A stretch of DNA of 64,000 bases from Isoetes taiwanensis. Taxonomy: Eukaryota > Streptophyta > Lycopodiopsida > Isoetales > Isoetaceae. This document shows, piece after piece, positions 36,151-47,145 of the stretch; within the stretch, counting starts at the first letter, position 1, and every line of letters begins with the position of its first letter. The notes beneath the pieces are model-generated. The model did no database searches, was not told where the DNA came from, and was given only the letters and a program-made list of their open reading frames with translations. A program made the position numbers and the translations under genes. The stretch covers positions 5,239,821-5,303,820 of the forward strand of contig JAJEKV010000057.1 in NCBI GenBank assembly GCA_021234155.1, in the 5' to 3' direction.

Positions 36151-37210
36151 AAACGAGAAAAATAAATGTATCATAAGAGTATATGTGTCTTCAATAATAG
36201 ACACTTCAGAAAGAATTGTTTCATATAATCTTTTATGTGTTAAATTTTGCTTGTGCACTGTTACTTTTGAGTATTTTAAGTCCGTGCATTGTTACTTTCA
36301 GACTAACAATGCAAATGAAAGTCTAATTTAAATTACGCCATGCAATTTGAAAGTCCACTTTTTGAAGTGACCTTCAAAAACAAGTAAGGGCAACCCGTCA
36401 ATTTCCAATCTTCCATGTAAGGGAAGCGTGGTTTTGGTTTTACCAAATAATTTCGTGCATCAATTAATTCGCTATTGTGAAAGCTTTATTCTTGACCGAG
36501 TAATCTTCACTGCACCATTGATTCTTGCAAAGGAATTAAACTTCAAAAAAATAGAGACCCTTGATGCGTGAGATTCTGTAGAATCTCTCAAAAGATCTAA
36601 AGGTCCAAAATTAAACTCCTAAATTTCGTTAGAAACCTCCTCAATTTCCAATTTAGAACATAAATATAGAAAATAAAAAAGGGGGCAAAAAAGTGCAACA
36701 GAAGGCTTGGTTAGTTTTAGGCTCGGATTTAGTTATGCAACTGATTAGGTTAGTTGTTGAGAAAAAAAAAATTTCTAGATAAAATATTAATTGAAGGAGT
36801 ATTTAAACTAGGCACCTTCCCCATTCATAGAAAAGTTGCGCAGACAAACTATGCTAGTTGTTGTGTTGGAGTTGGTCGTGAGTTTACATTATTATGTAGC
36901 CCTTTCCTTTTCTTATACTTGGGATATGGTCCCAGTTATACTTGGGATATGGTCCTAGTTATACTTCTGTTTATACAATACAAATGATCAGTTCCTACAG
37001 ATTGCAGATGTTTGGTCCTGTAGCATCACTACATGATCTAAAGGGAAGAATGATACACCAAGATATTACTCCAAATCAAATATGTGACGTTCCATGTAAT
37101 TATATGATATACGTATAACTACCCTGACACGTCATCAATGTATTGGGACCATTAGGGACTAACCTAAAAGGGTTTATTGCCATTAACCTAACCTAATTAG
37201 ACTAAGTAAT
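36150..37210. other. Spacer with a duplicated SnRK2 scrap
   Basis: No gene. A 23-base unit (TACTTGGGATATGGTCC...) is repeated at about 36916-36963. At 36975-37029 lies a copy of the SnRK2 intron-6/exon-7 junction (see the separate feature). Confidence 0.6.
36975..37029 (+). pseudogene. Fragment of SnRK2 intron 6/exon 7
   Basis: The sequence ACAATACAAATGATCAGTT, then CTACAG and GATGTTTGGTCCTGTAGC, is nearly identical to 30060-30115. There it spans the 3' splice site and the start of kinase exon 7 ([10 protein letters not shown]). About 55 bases are shared, intron sequence included, so this is a DNA-level duplication and not a retrocopy. Confidence 0.85.
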
Positions 37211-37509
37211 GGTGGGTGCTTTTTTTTTTGACCTACTCAATTTCGCGACGCTCCAGCACTGGCTCAGCACCTATTTTCAGCATTTGCTCGTGACGTGAAG
37301 GACGCCCTTCATCATTTTTGAAGGACGCCCTTCATCATTTTTGCAAGGTGTGCAGGCCTGCGCGCGAAAACTTTTCGCAGGCAGAATTGATTAGGTGTAA
37401 GGTGCTAGGGATTCTCGATTCCTGATCAATTCGATTTTGAAGCTTGATTGAAAGTGTAATTGGGAAGTTCGGTTTATTCTGCTACTCTTACGAATTCCAG
37501 CATCTAGCT

Positions 37510-39403
37510 ATGGCGCTCAAGTCCGGTGAGGTAAAAATCCCTCTATTTCTCATGCTTTTTTCTTTATCTATTGATATTGAACTAAAAAAACACTGTTTGA
37601 TGTTACCAGGAACTGCTTTTGGCAAGAACTGAGTACGAATTTCACACAAACAGAGGTTTGTGTAATGAAGGGAAGAAGCCAAAGGATTTGAAGGCCAAGG
37701 ATGTTTCCGACCGTGATTTTCTTGATGTCTGGCAGTGCCCACTTCGGAAAGGAAAGATAAACTTAAAATTTGTTAGGCCCCGGTTCGCCACTGTGCTGTA
37801 TGACCTGCTGGAAAGAATCTATCAGAAAAGCAAGCCTACCAACAATGAGGTTAGGGTAACCTTTGCTCGAGCTTTTGCTTGGAGTAATACCCAACAAGCT
37901 TTGTCAAACCCTGGGCAATTCAAAGTAAACTGGGCTAGTTTTTTGTCAGAAGCTTATCAACATCCGAAAGCCCAGATTTCTAAGGGGAGACCCAGCTCTT
38001 TGTTTGAATAGCAATGCTATTTAGGATCACTTGCGTAAGCTTGCTGAAATGAAGAGAGATGCAGAGGAGTTGCTATTATCAAAACAAGAGTCTTTATTGA
38101 GGAAAGAAGGTGTTGTTGCTGGAGCAGACATAGCTTGCAAAGCTATATATGAAAATATACAGTTCAAGCAAAAGTTCAGAGGAGACCTTGAACCTGATTT
38201 TCCAGAAGAAGTTGCTGCTATTGCAAAACTAAAGAATGATGAAGAAGTTATGCGAGAGCTTTTGGAGACAGCACTTCTGCAAATAGATTCTAAAGGGGAA
38301 GAACACATTCGTGCTGAAATTTCTGTGCTGAAGGATGAAATAGCATCCTATGAGGCATCAATGGCGAAGTGGCATGCAAAGGCTAAGCATATTTCAGCCA
38401 TGCAGCAAGATAGTGAAAGTACCAAAACTCGGATGGAGTTGGGTATGGGTGTCTATTCTTTGCCTTTGCTAACTAGTGATGTATGTCAGGCATGTGGCCT
38501 TTGTTTTCGTCAAGATTATGACCCGTTTATTAAAATAAACCAATGTGGACATAAATACCATGTATTTTGCTTTTTGACTGTGCTAAAAACTATGCACTGT
38601 GTGGTTCCCTGTTGTGGAGAGGAAGTCCCAAGCAGTATTTTGCAGGAACTGGGATTCAAAGAATTCAGTACTGTTATTGAAGAGGACTCTAACTATAAAG
38701 ATGAAGAAGAAACCGAACTAGCTAACAGTGCTGAAGATAAGAAGCAGAAGGATGAAGTTGATAGCAGCACCACTTTGTACAATAAACCTGCAAGTATTGA
38801 TTTTAAAGCAGAAAGGACTGAAAAAATTAAGAAAAGGAAGACAAGGGCCAGCACAAAGAAAGACTCGAAACCTGTTTCAAGTAAGTATTCTTGTTCATTG
38901 TATCTTCTAATGTTTTTGTTTTGTGCTAACTTCAATTCTATTTGAGCATTATAGATATTGACAAGTTTGAGTCATTAAATTTGCTCGCATATCTCCCATA
39001 AGGTGTACATATTTAGTTTTAGTATTATAACTTCTCTTTAAGTTACATTAATTTTAAATTAATCTTGCGAGACAAGAAGACCCCTCGGCAAAGACTTGAA
39101 AACTGGCAGACAAGAAGACCCCGCAAGAAACAAGCCCGAGCAGCGAAAAAAAATGGTAAGTCTAAGTTTAAAATTTGAATAGTAGTCCATGTTCAATTTA
39201 ATTGTAGTTAATATTGAATTCTTGTTGCAGGAAATGTGTCTAAGATTACTGCAAAAGCTTCTATTGAAGATGCAAGGATGGAGCATATAGAAGATCAAGA
39301 TCTTTGGGCAGAAAGTAAATTTGGAGATGTAGAAAAAAAAGGATCTTTGAAGAGGTGCTTCTTTGAGCGGACACGGCTAATAGCCAAATTGGTGAAGTTC
39401 TAG
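37510..39403 (+). CDS. Transposon accessory protein: coiled coil plus RING-like zinc finger
   Basis: Likely exons: 37510-37530 (ATGGCGCTCAAG...GAG|GTAAAA), 37610 to about 38880 (donor GTAAGTATTC), about 39061-39152, and 39231-39403 ending TAG. The first part (ARTEYEFHTNRG, FLDVWQCPLRKGKINLKF) is followed by an alpha-helical region (HLRKLAEMKRDAEELLLSKQ). A cysteine/histidine cluster follows (CQAC, then CGHKYHVFCF, then CVVPCC), resembling a RING-type zinc site, and then a basic, nuclear-localisation-like tail (KKRKTRASTKKD). Around 38009-38024 there are two in-frame-stop/frame problems (TAG, a one-base shift and a second TAG), so this copy is broken there or mis-read. Its position within the TIRs suggests a helper or regulatory protein. 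Ubiquitin-ligase activity is only a possibility. Confidence 0.7.
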
Positions 39404-39679
39404 CGGTGTATCGAGGATTATGGAGCGGTCGAAGAAGAAATCCTTCCGTGGTACACTTTCGAGGAAAATTATTTGCTTTCTAAAAAGGCAAGACTTTACG
39501 GAATTTAGCTTGATCTTTCAACAGCTTTATGCATGCAGAACCAAGCATCTTAATGTAAGAAAAGCATCTTATCAGCATCTACCAGGCTTGTTTTCTTTTT
39601 AAAATATTCTGAGGATCTTGTATACATGCAACACAATTTTGTTCCATAGTGTTGACATGTTTTTTGTATATTTCTGTGA

Positions 39680-39915
39680 TAGCAATATGATTGCTCAAAC
39701 ATTCCAAGTGATATGAATACAAGTTTTGTTTGGTTACTTAAGTTAAATTTGTTCTGTTATAGCAATATGATTGCTCAAACATTCCAAGTGATATGAATAC
39801 AAGTTTTGTTTGGGTACTTAAGTTAAATTTGTTTCATTATATAGCAATATGATTGCTCAAACATTCCAAGTGATATGAATACAACTTTTGTTTGGGTACT
39901 TAAGTTAAATTTGTT
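39680..39915 (+). repeat. Three tandem 83-bp units inside the transposon
   Basis: Units begin TAGCAATATGATTGCTCAAA and contain CATTCCAAGTGATATGAATA and TACTTAAGTTAAATTTGTT. They lie between the convergent 3' ends of the two transposon genes, and they may separate or terminate the two transcripts. Confidence 0.9.
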
Positions 39916-40279
39916 CCTCTTTTTTCAAGCATCTACATCATGTTTTCAAACTAAAACAATCATGTTTCATTCGTGTTTACATATTTCATTATGACAACTA
40001 ATTTGATCAACAAATTTGAGATACAAATGTGATCAATTGTGACAACTTCAATATGATCCTACATGACCATACATGTTTCATTCAATATGACAATGTTCTG
40101 CGCAATATTTCAATGTTTCATTCATTCATATTTCATATTTCATGTTTCATTCAATGTAACATATTTTGTATCCATACCAATATGACAACAAATGTTTACC
40201 AATTCATAATACATATTCACAAGGTTTAAAAAGAATCACACCATTTACATTGTTTACAATTTACAATTTATAGTTTGAA

Positions 40280-43200
40280 TCACAAAGCATCTTTGCCTTT
40301 TGCTGCTTTTGCTTTTGATTTCTTCTTTCCTTTCAGCTCATTTCCTTTAGACTCTAAAACTTCCTGAGCATAAATGGATGTGCTTTGATGCAAGCTGTCC
40401 ATAATATGATCTTGCACAATGTCAGGGAGCTCAAACAGGTTGTTCCTCAATCTGGTCATATCAAAATTAACAGCCAAAACCAAATGGCTGTATACACTGC
40501 ACTCTGGCTCATGTTCTAGCAATTCATACAAGTTACCATTAATTAACTTGTAATATTTTCCAGTAACAACTACTTCATTCCTACCAAACTTTTGCCCCCA
40601 AGGATCCTTGTATGCTTTCTCTATAACATGCTTTGTTCTAGTGCATTTTAAAATATAAAAGTCTACTTTTTCTTTGTTGTTAGGCTCAGCATTGACAACA
40701 AAGTTATCTCCAACAGCAATGATATCTGATTTCCACTCATGATCTCCTTCAAAAACAGGGCCTTCAACAACTTCCTCAACATAGCCAGCACCCATAGGTT
40801 TTAATTCAGAGTATGACCACGTGCCTATTCTAGCAATGTAGGGACACTTTGCATATTTCCCTAACCATCAATTATGACAGAAACATGTGAAGTTCTTTTG
40901 TGCCACTTGAGTCGGGTCAGTTCTTTGAGTAGGCCTGATGGAATGAAATTTGCTAGAGCCAGATAGAGTTGCACAATCATACCTTTCACTTCTATCAACA
41001 TCTCCTATGCCAACTTCCCAAAAATATCTGTCAAACACAAGCATTCACAAGCTCAGCAAATTAGAATGTATAAAAATCCACCAGTTCAACAGCACACCTG
41101 TATCTGTCCTTGCCTTCCATTGTCATGTTGTCACTGAAATGTTTTTTGCAAAAAACAACTACATCATGTGCATTTCTAAGTGGCACAGAATTTTGTTTTA
41201 ACATCTCATGAGTTAGGGCTCTCTTAATGACAGCTCCAGCACCATCATGTTCACCTGTTTCTCTATCAGATTAGTGCTGGAAATGAACATTAACTCTAAT
41301 TAAATGAAAATGAAAGTTACCTTTCCCATGATAAGAAGCAAAATAATTCCAAGTTATTAGGATGCCACTAGTTTGATAATTTCTTCCTAGAAAGTGAAAT
41401 GTTCTACTTCCTTTCCACTGGCTAGAACATCCATCAGACCAAACAATATGTCTGTTGTACTTGATTTGTTTGCTGGACAAAAATGCTGCATGACTGTTCA
41501 AACAATGTTGCATAAATAAAGTGTCATGTTCCCTATCATCTGAAATGTAGAAGTGAGTTTCTTTGATGATTCTTCTCTCATCTTCATCCAATTTAGGTTC
41601 ATCACTTTTGGTGGCATGTCTGTATGTTATATGCACTAAAATTGTGCACTGATCATTCCTCCAATGCAGACTTTGAATTTCTTACTGAATCTTAAAGCTG
41701 TAATTTTCAGCAAAATCAATCACTGAAACTATTGCATCCTTTGGAAATGTTTCCAAACACTCCTTGAATTGCCGGGCCTGCCATCTACCCTCATAGTTGT
41801 GTGGAATGAATTCCTTCAGCACTGTTCTGACATTCTGGAAAATATTAGCAGCACTTGTGGTCTTGTAAGCCAGTTTAGTGACTGGTTTTTTTCCCAGCTT
41901 ATAACCTCCTTTGTCATCAGGTTCTTCTACAGATTCATATATCTACAACAAATACAGAAATTAAAAATAAAGCTATACGATAATGAAGCATAAAAAACAG
42001 CAACAATCTTAGTACCTTGTCATATGTCTTCCACTCCACCTGCACACCATTTTTGAAATTCTCTTCTTTTGGACATGTTGGCAGCTTGCTAGGTCCACAC
42101 TTATTACACTTGAGAGTTAGGCAGTCATGTGCATACCATTCTTCACTTTCATTTCTTGGACAAACAAGAGACCTCCAAAGCTTACTTGTTGAAGCATAGG
42201 TGCTCTCTAAGTTCAAAAGCATCTTAAGAGAGATGCGTCAGATGCGACACATCGAAAGCATCTAAAGCATCGAAGCATCTAAGTTTTAAGATGCGGTTAA
42301 GATGCGTTTGAAAAAAATTTAAATTGTCAAAAAAAATACCTTCACTCCATTGGAGCCTTAAATACCTTTGATCTATAGAGACTTTTAGAATTAAAATACA
42401 GAATATTTATGAATAATAGAAGAGAAAACTGTTACAGATCTTGCTGTTACAGGTTTCTTGCTGCAGATCCTTTTGCATTGTTGCAGGTCTCCTGATCGGC
42501 TGCAACATATCATTTTTCTCTGTTGCTGACCTCTCAATCTAGATGCAAACTTCTGGCCCAAGTCTCGACCTCCTTATAGACCCTACATACTCGGTTTGTC
42601 GCTTGCCCCATCGTCAACAAAGAGTTTTGAAGAGAAAATGGTTATAGAAGGCCAAAGAGGCAACAAACTGCACCTATTTTAGGGTCATCGATATCAGGCA
42701 ACCTAATCCAAGTGTTTTTGGCAAAAAAAATGTTTTTTGAAAAAATAAGGTGAAGCATCTATGTCAGATGCGAGTGTCGATGCGCACACATCTACATCTA
42801 AGCATCTTATTTTAAGATGCGCACATCTTACGAACTTAGGGTGCTCTTCCTTGCCATGCATGTTGGTCCAGGACCACAAACTTCACACGTGCATTTACAA
42901 TTTGGACCATGAATTTTTTCATCATGTCTTACTTTGTTAATTGCAAGTCGAATAAAATCTGCTCTCATATGATAGACACAACAGCATGTCTCTCTGTCCT
43001 TTACTTTCCTAACATAAGGGGGTTTCAAGGCATGAAAAACTGAGAAAGAAACCTCAAACTTAGGATACTCCCTTCTGAAACACTCGTAAAATGAAACCTT
43101 CAATAACAGACACCAGAAAGCAGAATTACAGCAATTGTAACAACATCCAGCATGTGCAATCAAACTAACCTGAGTCTCCTCCAGGAAGTGTAATGGATGC

Positions 43201-44572
43201 ATGATCTTGAATCCTTTAGCCAATCTAATCCTTATAACATGTTTCTTGCATGGAGACACTCGTGTGTTATCTCTCCAAAAGTCAATTACTAGTTTCCTCT
43301 CATCATAAGAGAGTCTGTCACATCTAGTATTCTTCTTGAACATGGACCATGGTCCACTACCATGCTCTGCAGCCAATCTTCTATTGACTGCAAATGACAC
43401 AATCTTCCTATTCAGATTCATTTGCTTGGCAAAAGCAGACTTGTTAGTTTCACCCATTATTTGTAAAAGTCATTGCAAAGACTTCTTGCTCTCCACACAT
43501 CATCGTAGTTTTTGAATACTTATGAGCTGCAAAAGACTCCCTCAAATTGTTAATGATTGTTTTCATTGTGTTTAATTCTTTGCTGTTTGAGAGATCTAGT
43601 TCAGGTATCCACTTTCTAGCACCCCTAGAATTTCCACTCTTTCTTTGGATGTAGCATTCTCACACAATTCATTCACAAGCTTGCCTAATTCTTTTTGACA
43701 ACTTTCTTTTTTTTCCAACTGCTTTGAATGAACCTTTCTTACCAACAAGAGCATCATTTGAACGCACCTTTGTTGCCAGCCAAAGATCCATTTCTTTTCT
43801 TCTTTTCTTTGAATCCTCCTTATTTCGGCCTGTCTTTTTTTGAAAGAGGCTTCATATTTCTCTTGGTTTGCAAGCCCTGCATGGTTCATAGCACCTACAT
43901 TGATGAAACAATTCTAACTACAGTCAGAACGAAATTTATCAATGCAAATACCTCTATTATAGCAAGTACCTGTATTATGAGAGTTAGATCCAACCTCTAC
44001 AGCATTGCCAACATCCATAACTTCAGCATCCTCAAATGAGATTCCACCATATTCTTCTGTAATTTTAGCATGTCAGTTTAGTTTTTATAAACCAAGTAAC
44101 AAATTTAAATTGCATACTCGACATGTTGAAATCATGTTCAAAGTCCAAATTCAGCACCCATCTTTGAAGCAGCACCATTAAATGAATTCTGTTCCACTGA
44201 AAGCACTACATTACATCAGTGTCAGTCAGCAATTTAGAACAAAAAAATTCAGCAATTTAATAGCAGAAGTATTTAACAAGGACTACCTTGTCTTTCATCT
44301 TCATGATGGAATTCTTGATCTGAATTTTCGACTTCATATGTAGTTTCTTCATTCCTTGTGAAATCCACTGTTTCAGATGAAATGTGAGTGCCAGCTTTGA
44401 TTTCTGTAGGTGATTCTTCGAGGTAATTTTCTGCAAATTGTGAACAGCACTCCAGAAATCGTTTGGAATTGTTGATGAACTCTTGCATGCCCGCCAGCAT
44501 TCTCCGGGCATCAAATTGCGCACAATGCTTGGACACAGAAGCAAGGAACTCATCTTTCAACTCAAGAACCAT
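40280..44572 (-). CDS. DDE-like transposase of the 7.65 kb element, interrupted
   Basis: Eight exons on the minus strand: 44572-44287, 44196-44118, 44056-43980, 43894-43170, 43097-42016 (containing the 633 bp insertion), 41942-41321, 41260-41098 and 41027-40280, all with GT..AG introns. Exon 5 has a cysteine cluster (CKCTCEVCGPGPTC and CNKCGPSKLPTCP). Exon 6 carries DFAENYSFKIQ and IVWSDGCSSQWKGSRTFHFL, and exons 6-7 join to give SYHGKETGEHDGAGAVIKRA. These D, D and E blocks are the likely catalytic triad of an RNase H-fold transposase, a pattern I know from uncharacterised eukaryotic transposases. The C-terminus is lysine-rich (KGKKKSKAKAAKGK). Lesions are one-base shifts in exons 2 and 4, an in-frame TAA after FKIQ and an in-frame TGA after CFCHN. 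The gene is therefore probably inactive, unless the lesions are read errors. Confidence 0.8.
42207..42839. mobile_element. 633-bp nested element with 8-bp target duplication
   Basis: The element sits in exon 5 of the transposase. It begins CTAAGTTC and ends GAACTTAG, and is flanked on both sides by GGTGCTCT (42199-42206 and 42840-42847). Sub-terminal copies of AGCATCTTA/TAAGATGC occur at both ends. It has no coding sequence. An 8-bp duplication suits hAT-type or similar transposases acting in trans. Removing the element plus one copy of the duplication joins ...CMARKST to YASTSKLW... in frame. Confidence 0.95.
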
Positions 44573-44866
44573 AGCTGTGCTTCAAGAAACGCTGAAACAG
44601 CATAATTCTGAAGGTGCAGCATTTGAATTGGGCGGGAAAATTTCAATTCGAATTGGAGATTGCAAACTAAAATTTCGGGATCGATGACTTGGCCAAAAAT
44701 AGCGATTCTGATGGATCTTGACTCCTGCTCAAGGCTGGCTATGGCGGGTGAAGTGCCTGACGAAACGTGAAGGGCCGTCGAAAAAATTTGATGACGGGTA
44801 TCAGCATCTTACCAGCACCAATGTCGCGACATGATTTTTTGAGTAGGTAAAAAAAAAAAAGCACCC

Positions 44867-45055
44867 TAGTATTAATTAGTAAAATAAGACTAATTAGAGA
44901 GTGCCACTTGGCCTAACTCGATTAGCCAGAAGCAGCTTGCCATTTCTGGGTGGCAGATTGAGCTCCCAGCCCAATTTTACCCCAAATTCAAGTTTGTGAA
45001 GAGTTGAGGAAGGAAGGAGCTGCTGCAACATGAAACCTGACCTGTTCTATGGATG
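44867..45055. other. Short spacer between transposon and LTR
   Basis: About 190 bases of non-coding DNA between the right transposon end and the LTR region. Nothing is recognised. The LTR start could lie anywhere in 45000-45130. Confidence 0.4.
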
Positions 45056-46182
45056 TTCTTTGCGATACGGGCTCCAGCCCGGATATTAGTTAGTTTTAGT
45101 CTAGTTTGTGTTCTACTAAACCTTGTATGAGTAGATGAATGATTAGAATCCATTCTATAATCTATTTGAGAAGGATGATAGATGCTTTATAGATGATTGC
45201 TCTCTCTTTCTGTTCCTCCTGTGTTGTATGGGATTAAGGGGGTAAAGACCTATAAGCTACCTAGTTTCAGTGATGCTACTAGCTAGATTCCCTTAAATCC
45301 AAGTAATTGTGGCCTGTGCACAAGAGCCCACCTGGCTGTTGATGCTATGATGTGATTCAGCACCAAATAACAAGTATGATGGTGAATCGGGGGTCGGCTA
45401 CAGGACTCCTACAGTGTGCTAGGCTTATACACAGTCACTGAGAGGGCCAGATATGGATCTGACACTCCCTGGGTCGCAGGTGACGTACCTATATGGACGT
45501 CCTGGACTTGAACGGGCAGGTGAGCCGGCCTATAGATTTAGGGAAGTAAGTCGGGTACGGATGCGGGGGTTACTGATGTGGTACGTGTTCTCTAGCACAC
45601 CCAAGGATCCGTCATGCTCGGGGAGGGGACGCCTCTCTGACCTGCCTCATCGAACTGGGAAGATGTAACTCGGAGTAATCCCATAGGGTGATTTTATGGG
45701 ATCATCTCTGTAAGGCTACAATCACATGTTTCAACCTATCTGCAAGGTGTGCACAGGAGTGGACTACCCTAGCCACTTTTCTATGCAAGCCAATTTTATT
45801 GTCATGATTCCATCTGTTGTTATTCGAAGGCCTTGACCGTCAGTTGATCCCTTGAGTCTGAGCCCAGGGTAGAGCCTAAATTGATGCATTGCTTATGTTG
45901 TGTTGTTGATGAGATATTGTCATGATTGTTGATGGATGGGCCACCCTTCGAGGTGGTATATTATTTGATGTATTGTGTGCTAGGTGCTAAGTTGAATTTA
46001 TGCTTCCGCGATTCAGGATTCCCATAGAAGGCGTGGGACGAATGACACTTCCATGTCCTTCACCCGGGCATTTGACCATTCCAGGTGGCCTAGGGTAGAC
46101 GGAGGGCCTTTCTACGGTGATGAAGGGGGATTTCCTGTATTTGTACGATGGGAGCATTGTATAGAGCCGGGGAGCATCACAA
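45056..46182 (+). mobile_element. 5' LTR of H3-carrying retrotransposon family, plus copy
   Basis: Collinear with the minus-strand LTR at 22917-24040 over about 950 bases, with many matching landmarks (see that entry). It ends CATCACAA directly before a tRNA-Met primer-binding site. The outer (left) boundary is uncertain. No matching 3' LTR is present downstream: the element runs into rDNA spacer at about 49375. Confidence 0.82.
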
Positions 46183-46194
46183 TGGTATCAGAGC
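46183..46194 (+). other. Primer-binding site of LTR retrotransposon (tRNA-Met)
   Basis: TGGTATCAGAGC, the classic initiator tRNA-Met complementary site. It abuts the LTR end and is oriented so that the internal region (H3-like gene and the second ORF) lies to the right. Confidence 0.92.
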
Positions 46195-47145
46195 ATGATT
46201 TTGGTGGACCACATCATTGCACTCGCCATGGCTTAACAAGATAGAACATTAAGTAGCTGGGAACTCTAACCTAGGAAAATTCCCTAGAACCCTGTAAGTA
46301 GAATGATTGATGCCCAAATTTGTGGTAAAAGTGAAGTTGGAAAGGTAAATTTGAAGGTACAAGGATAGAACTGTGTCGAGTTTTTTTGGCAGGAAGTGGT
46401 CTCTCTTTTCCAGAGTCCATAACTTTCTCTAGAGAGCTCGGATTGAAGAAATTCTTATTCCATTGTGTCTGGAACCCTGAATTATTCTAGAACACCCTTT
46501 GGCAAAGTCCCCAACACCACCAATCAGCCCAACAGGCCAAATCGGCACACTTGGGAAAAACGGATTTTATTTTGTGATTTTAAGAGCCAAAAAACACAAC
46601 TACATCGGTTTGGTCGCGCGCGTTGACCGACAGTTTAAAAAAAAAAAAAAAAAAATAGGAAATACATTAAAGGTAACGTGAGATTAAAGTTTTATGGGTT
46701 TGGGGGTTTCATTTTGAACCTTACCTTTTTCCAGCATCGACCTTGTCTGCCATAGCCACTGGAGTAACATACCTCCACCATAGCCGCCCGAGCTAACCTT
46801 GTCCCGCTACACCTGACTCGTGTTTACCACCCTGTGCCCTCACTCTCGTCTTTGCTCAGCACCCCAGCTTTGCGGCCCGCACTAAGGGAACGAAGAGTTA
46901 CTCTTCATGCAGTGTCTTTCAACACTTTGCAGAACTCGGCTGTCACCTTGCCGACACACCCGACAGCGCTGCTAAAATCGAGCTTCTTCTAGAGCACCTA
47001 GTTCAGAGATTCGTGGAGGGAGACCTAATCCCTTATCCTATATTCCACCTTACAGAATGATTTTTGTTAAAACTTAATGTTGGAAGGGAGACATACACCC
47101 TGATGGGGCAAGAAGACCAAGTCCTGACTCTTGTTCACTACTACT
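46195..47145 (+). other. Retrotransposon leader region, no gene
   Basis: Non-coding leader between the primer-binding site and the H3-like ORF. It holds an A-run at about 46637-46653 and a short stretch near 46960-47010 that reads like broken coding sequence. No gag or pol motif is seen. Confidence 0.5.

Larger units (their letters stand above)
37214..44866. mobile_element. 7.65 kb DNA transposon with TIRs and two convergent genes
   Basis: The ends are inverted repeats. The left end reads GGGTGC, a T-run, then ACCTACTCAA and, a few bases on, TCGCGAC. The reverse complement of the right end reads GGGTGC, a T-run, ACCTACTCAA, then TCGCGACA. Between them lie a plus-strand gene encoding a coiled-coil/RING-like protein (37510-39403) and a minus-strand DDE-like transposase gene in eight exons (44572-40280), pointing at each other. 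A short tandem array (39680-39915) and AT-rich spacer separate the two. I could not recover a clean target duplication (left flank AAGTAATGGT, right flank TAGTATTAAT). The termini do not match CACTA or typical hAT ends. Confidence 0.85.

Noticed and set aside
39680-39915. CRISPR-like array of three repeats
   Set aside because: The units are contiguous 83-bp tandem repeats without spacers, inside a plant transposon.
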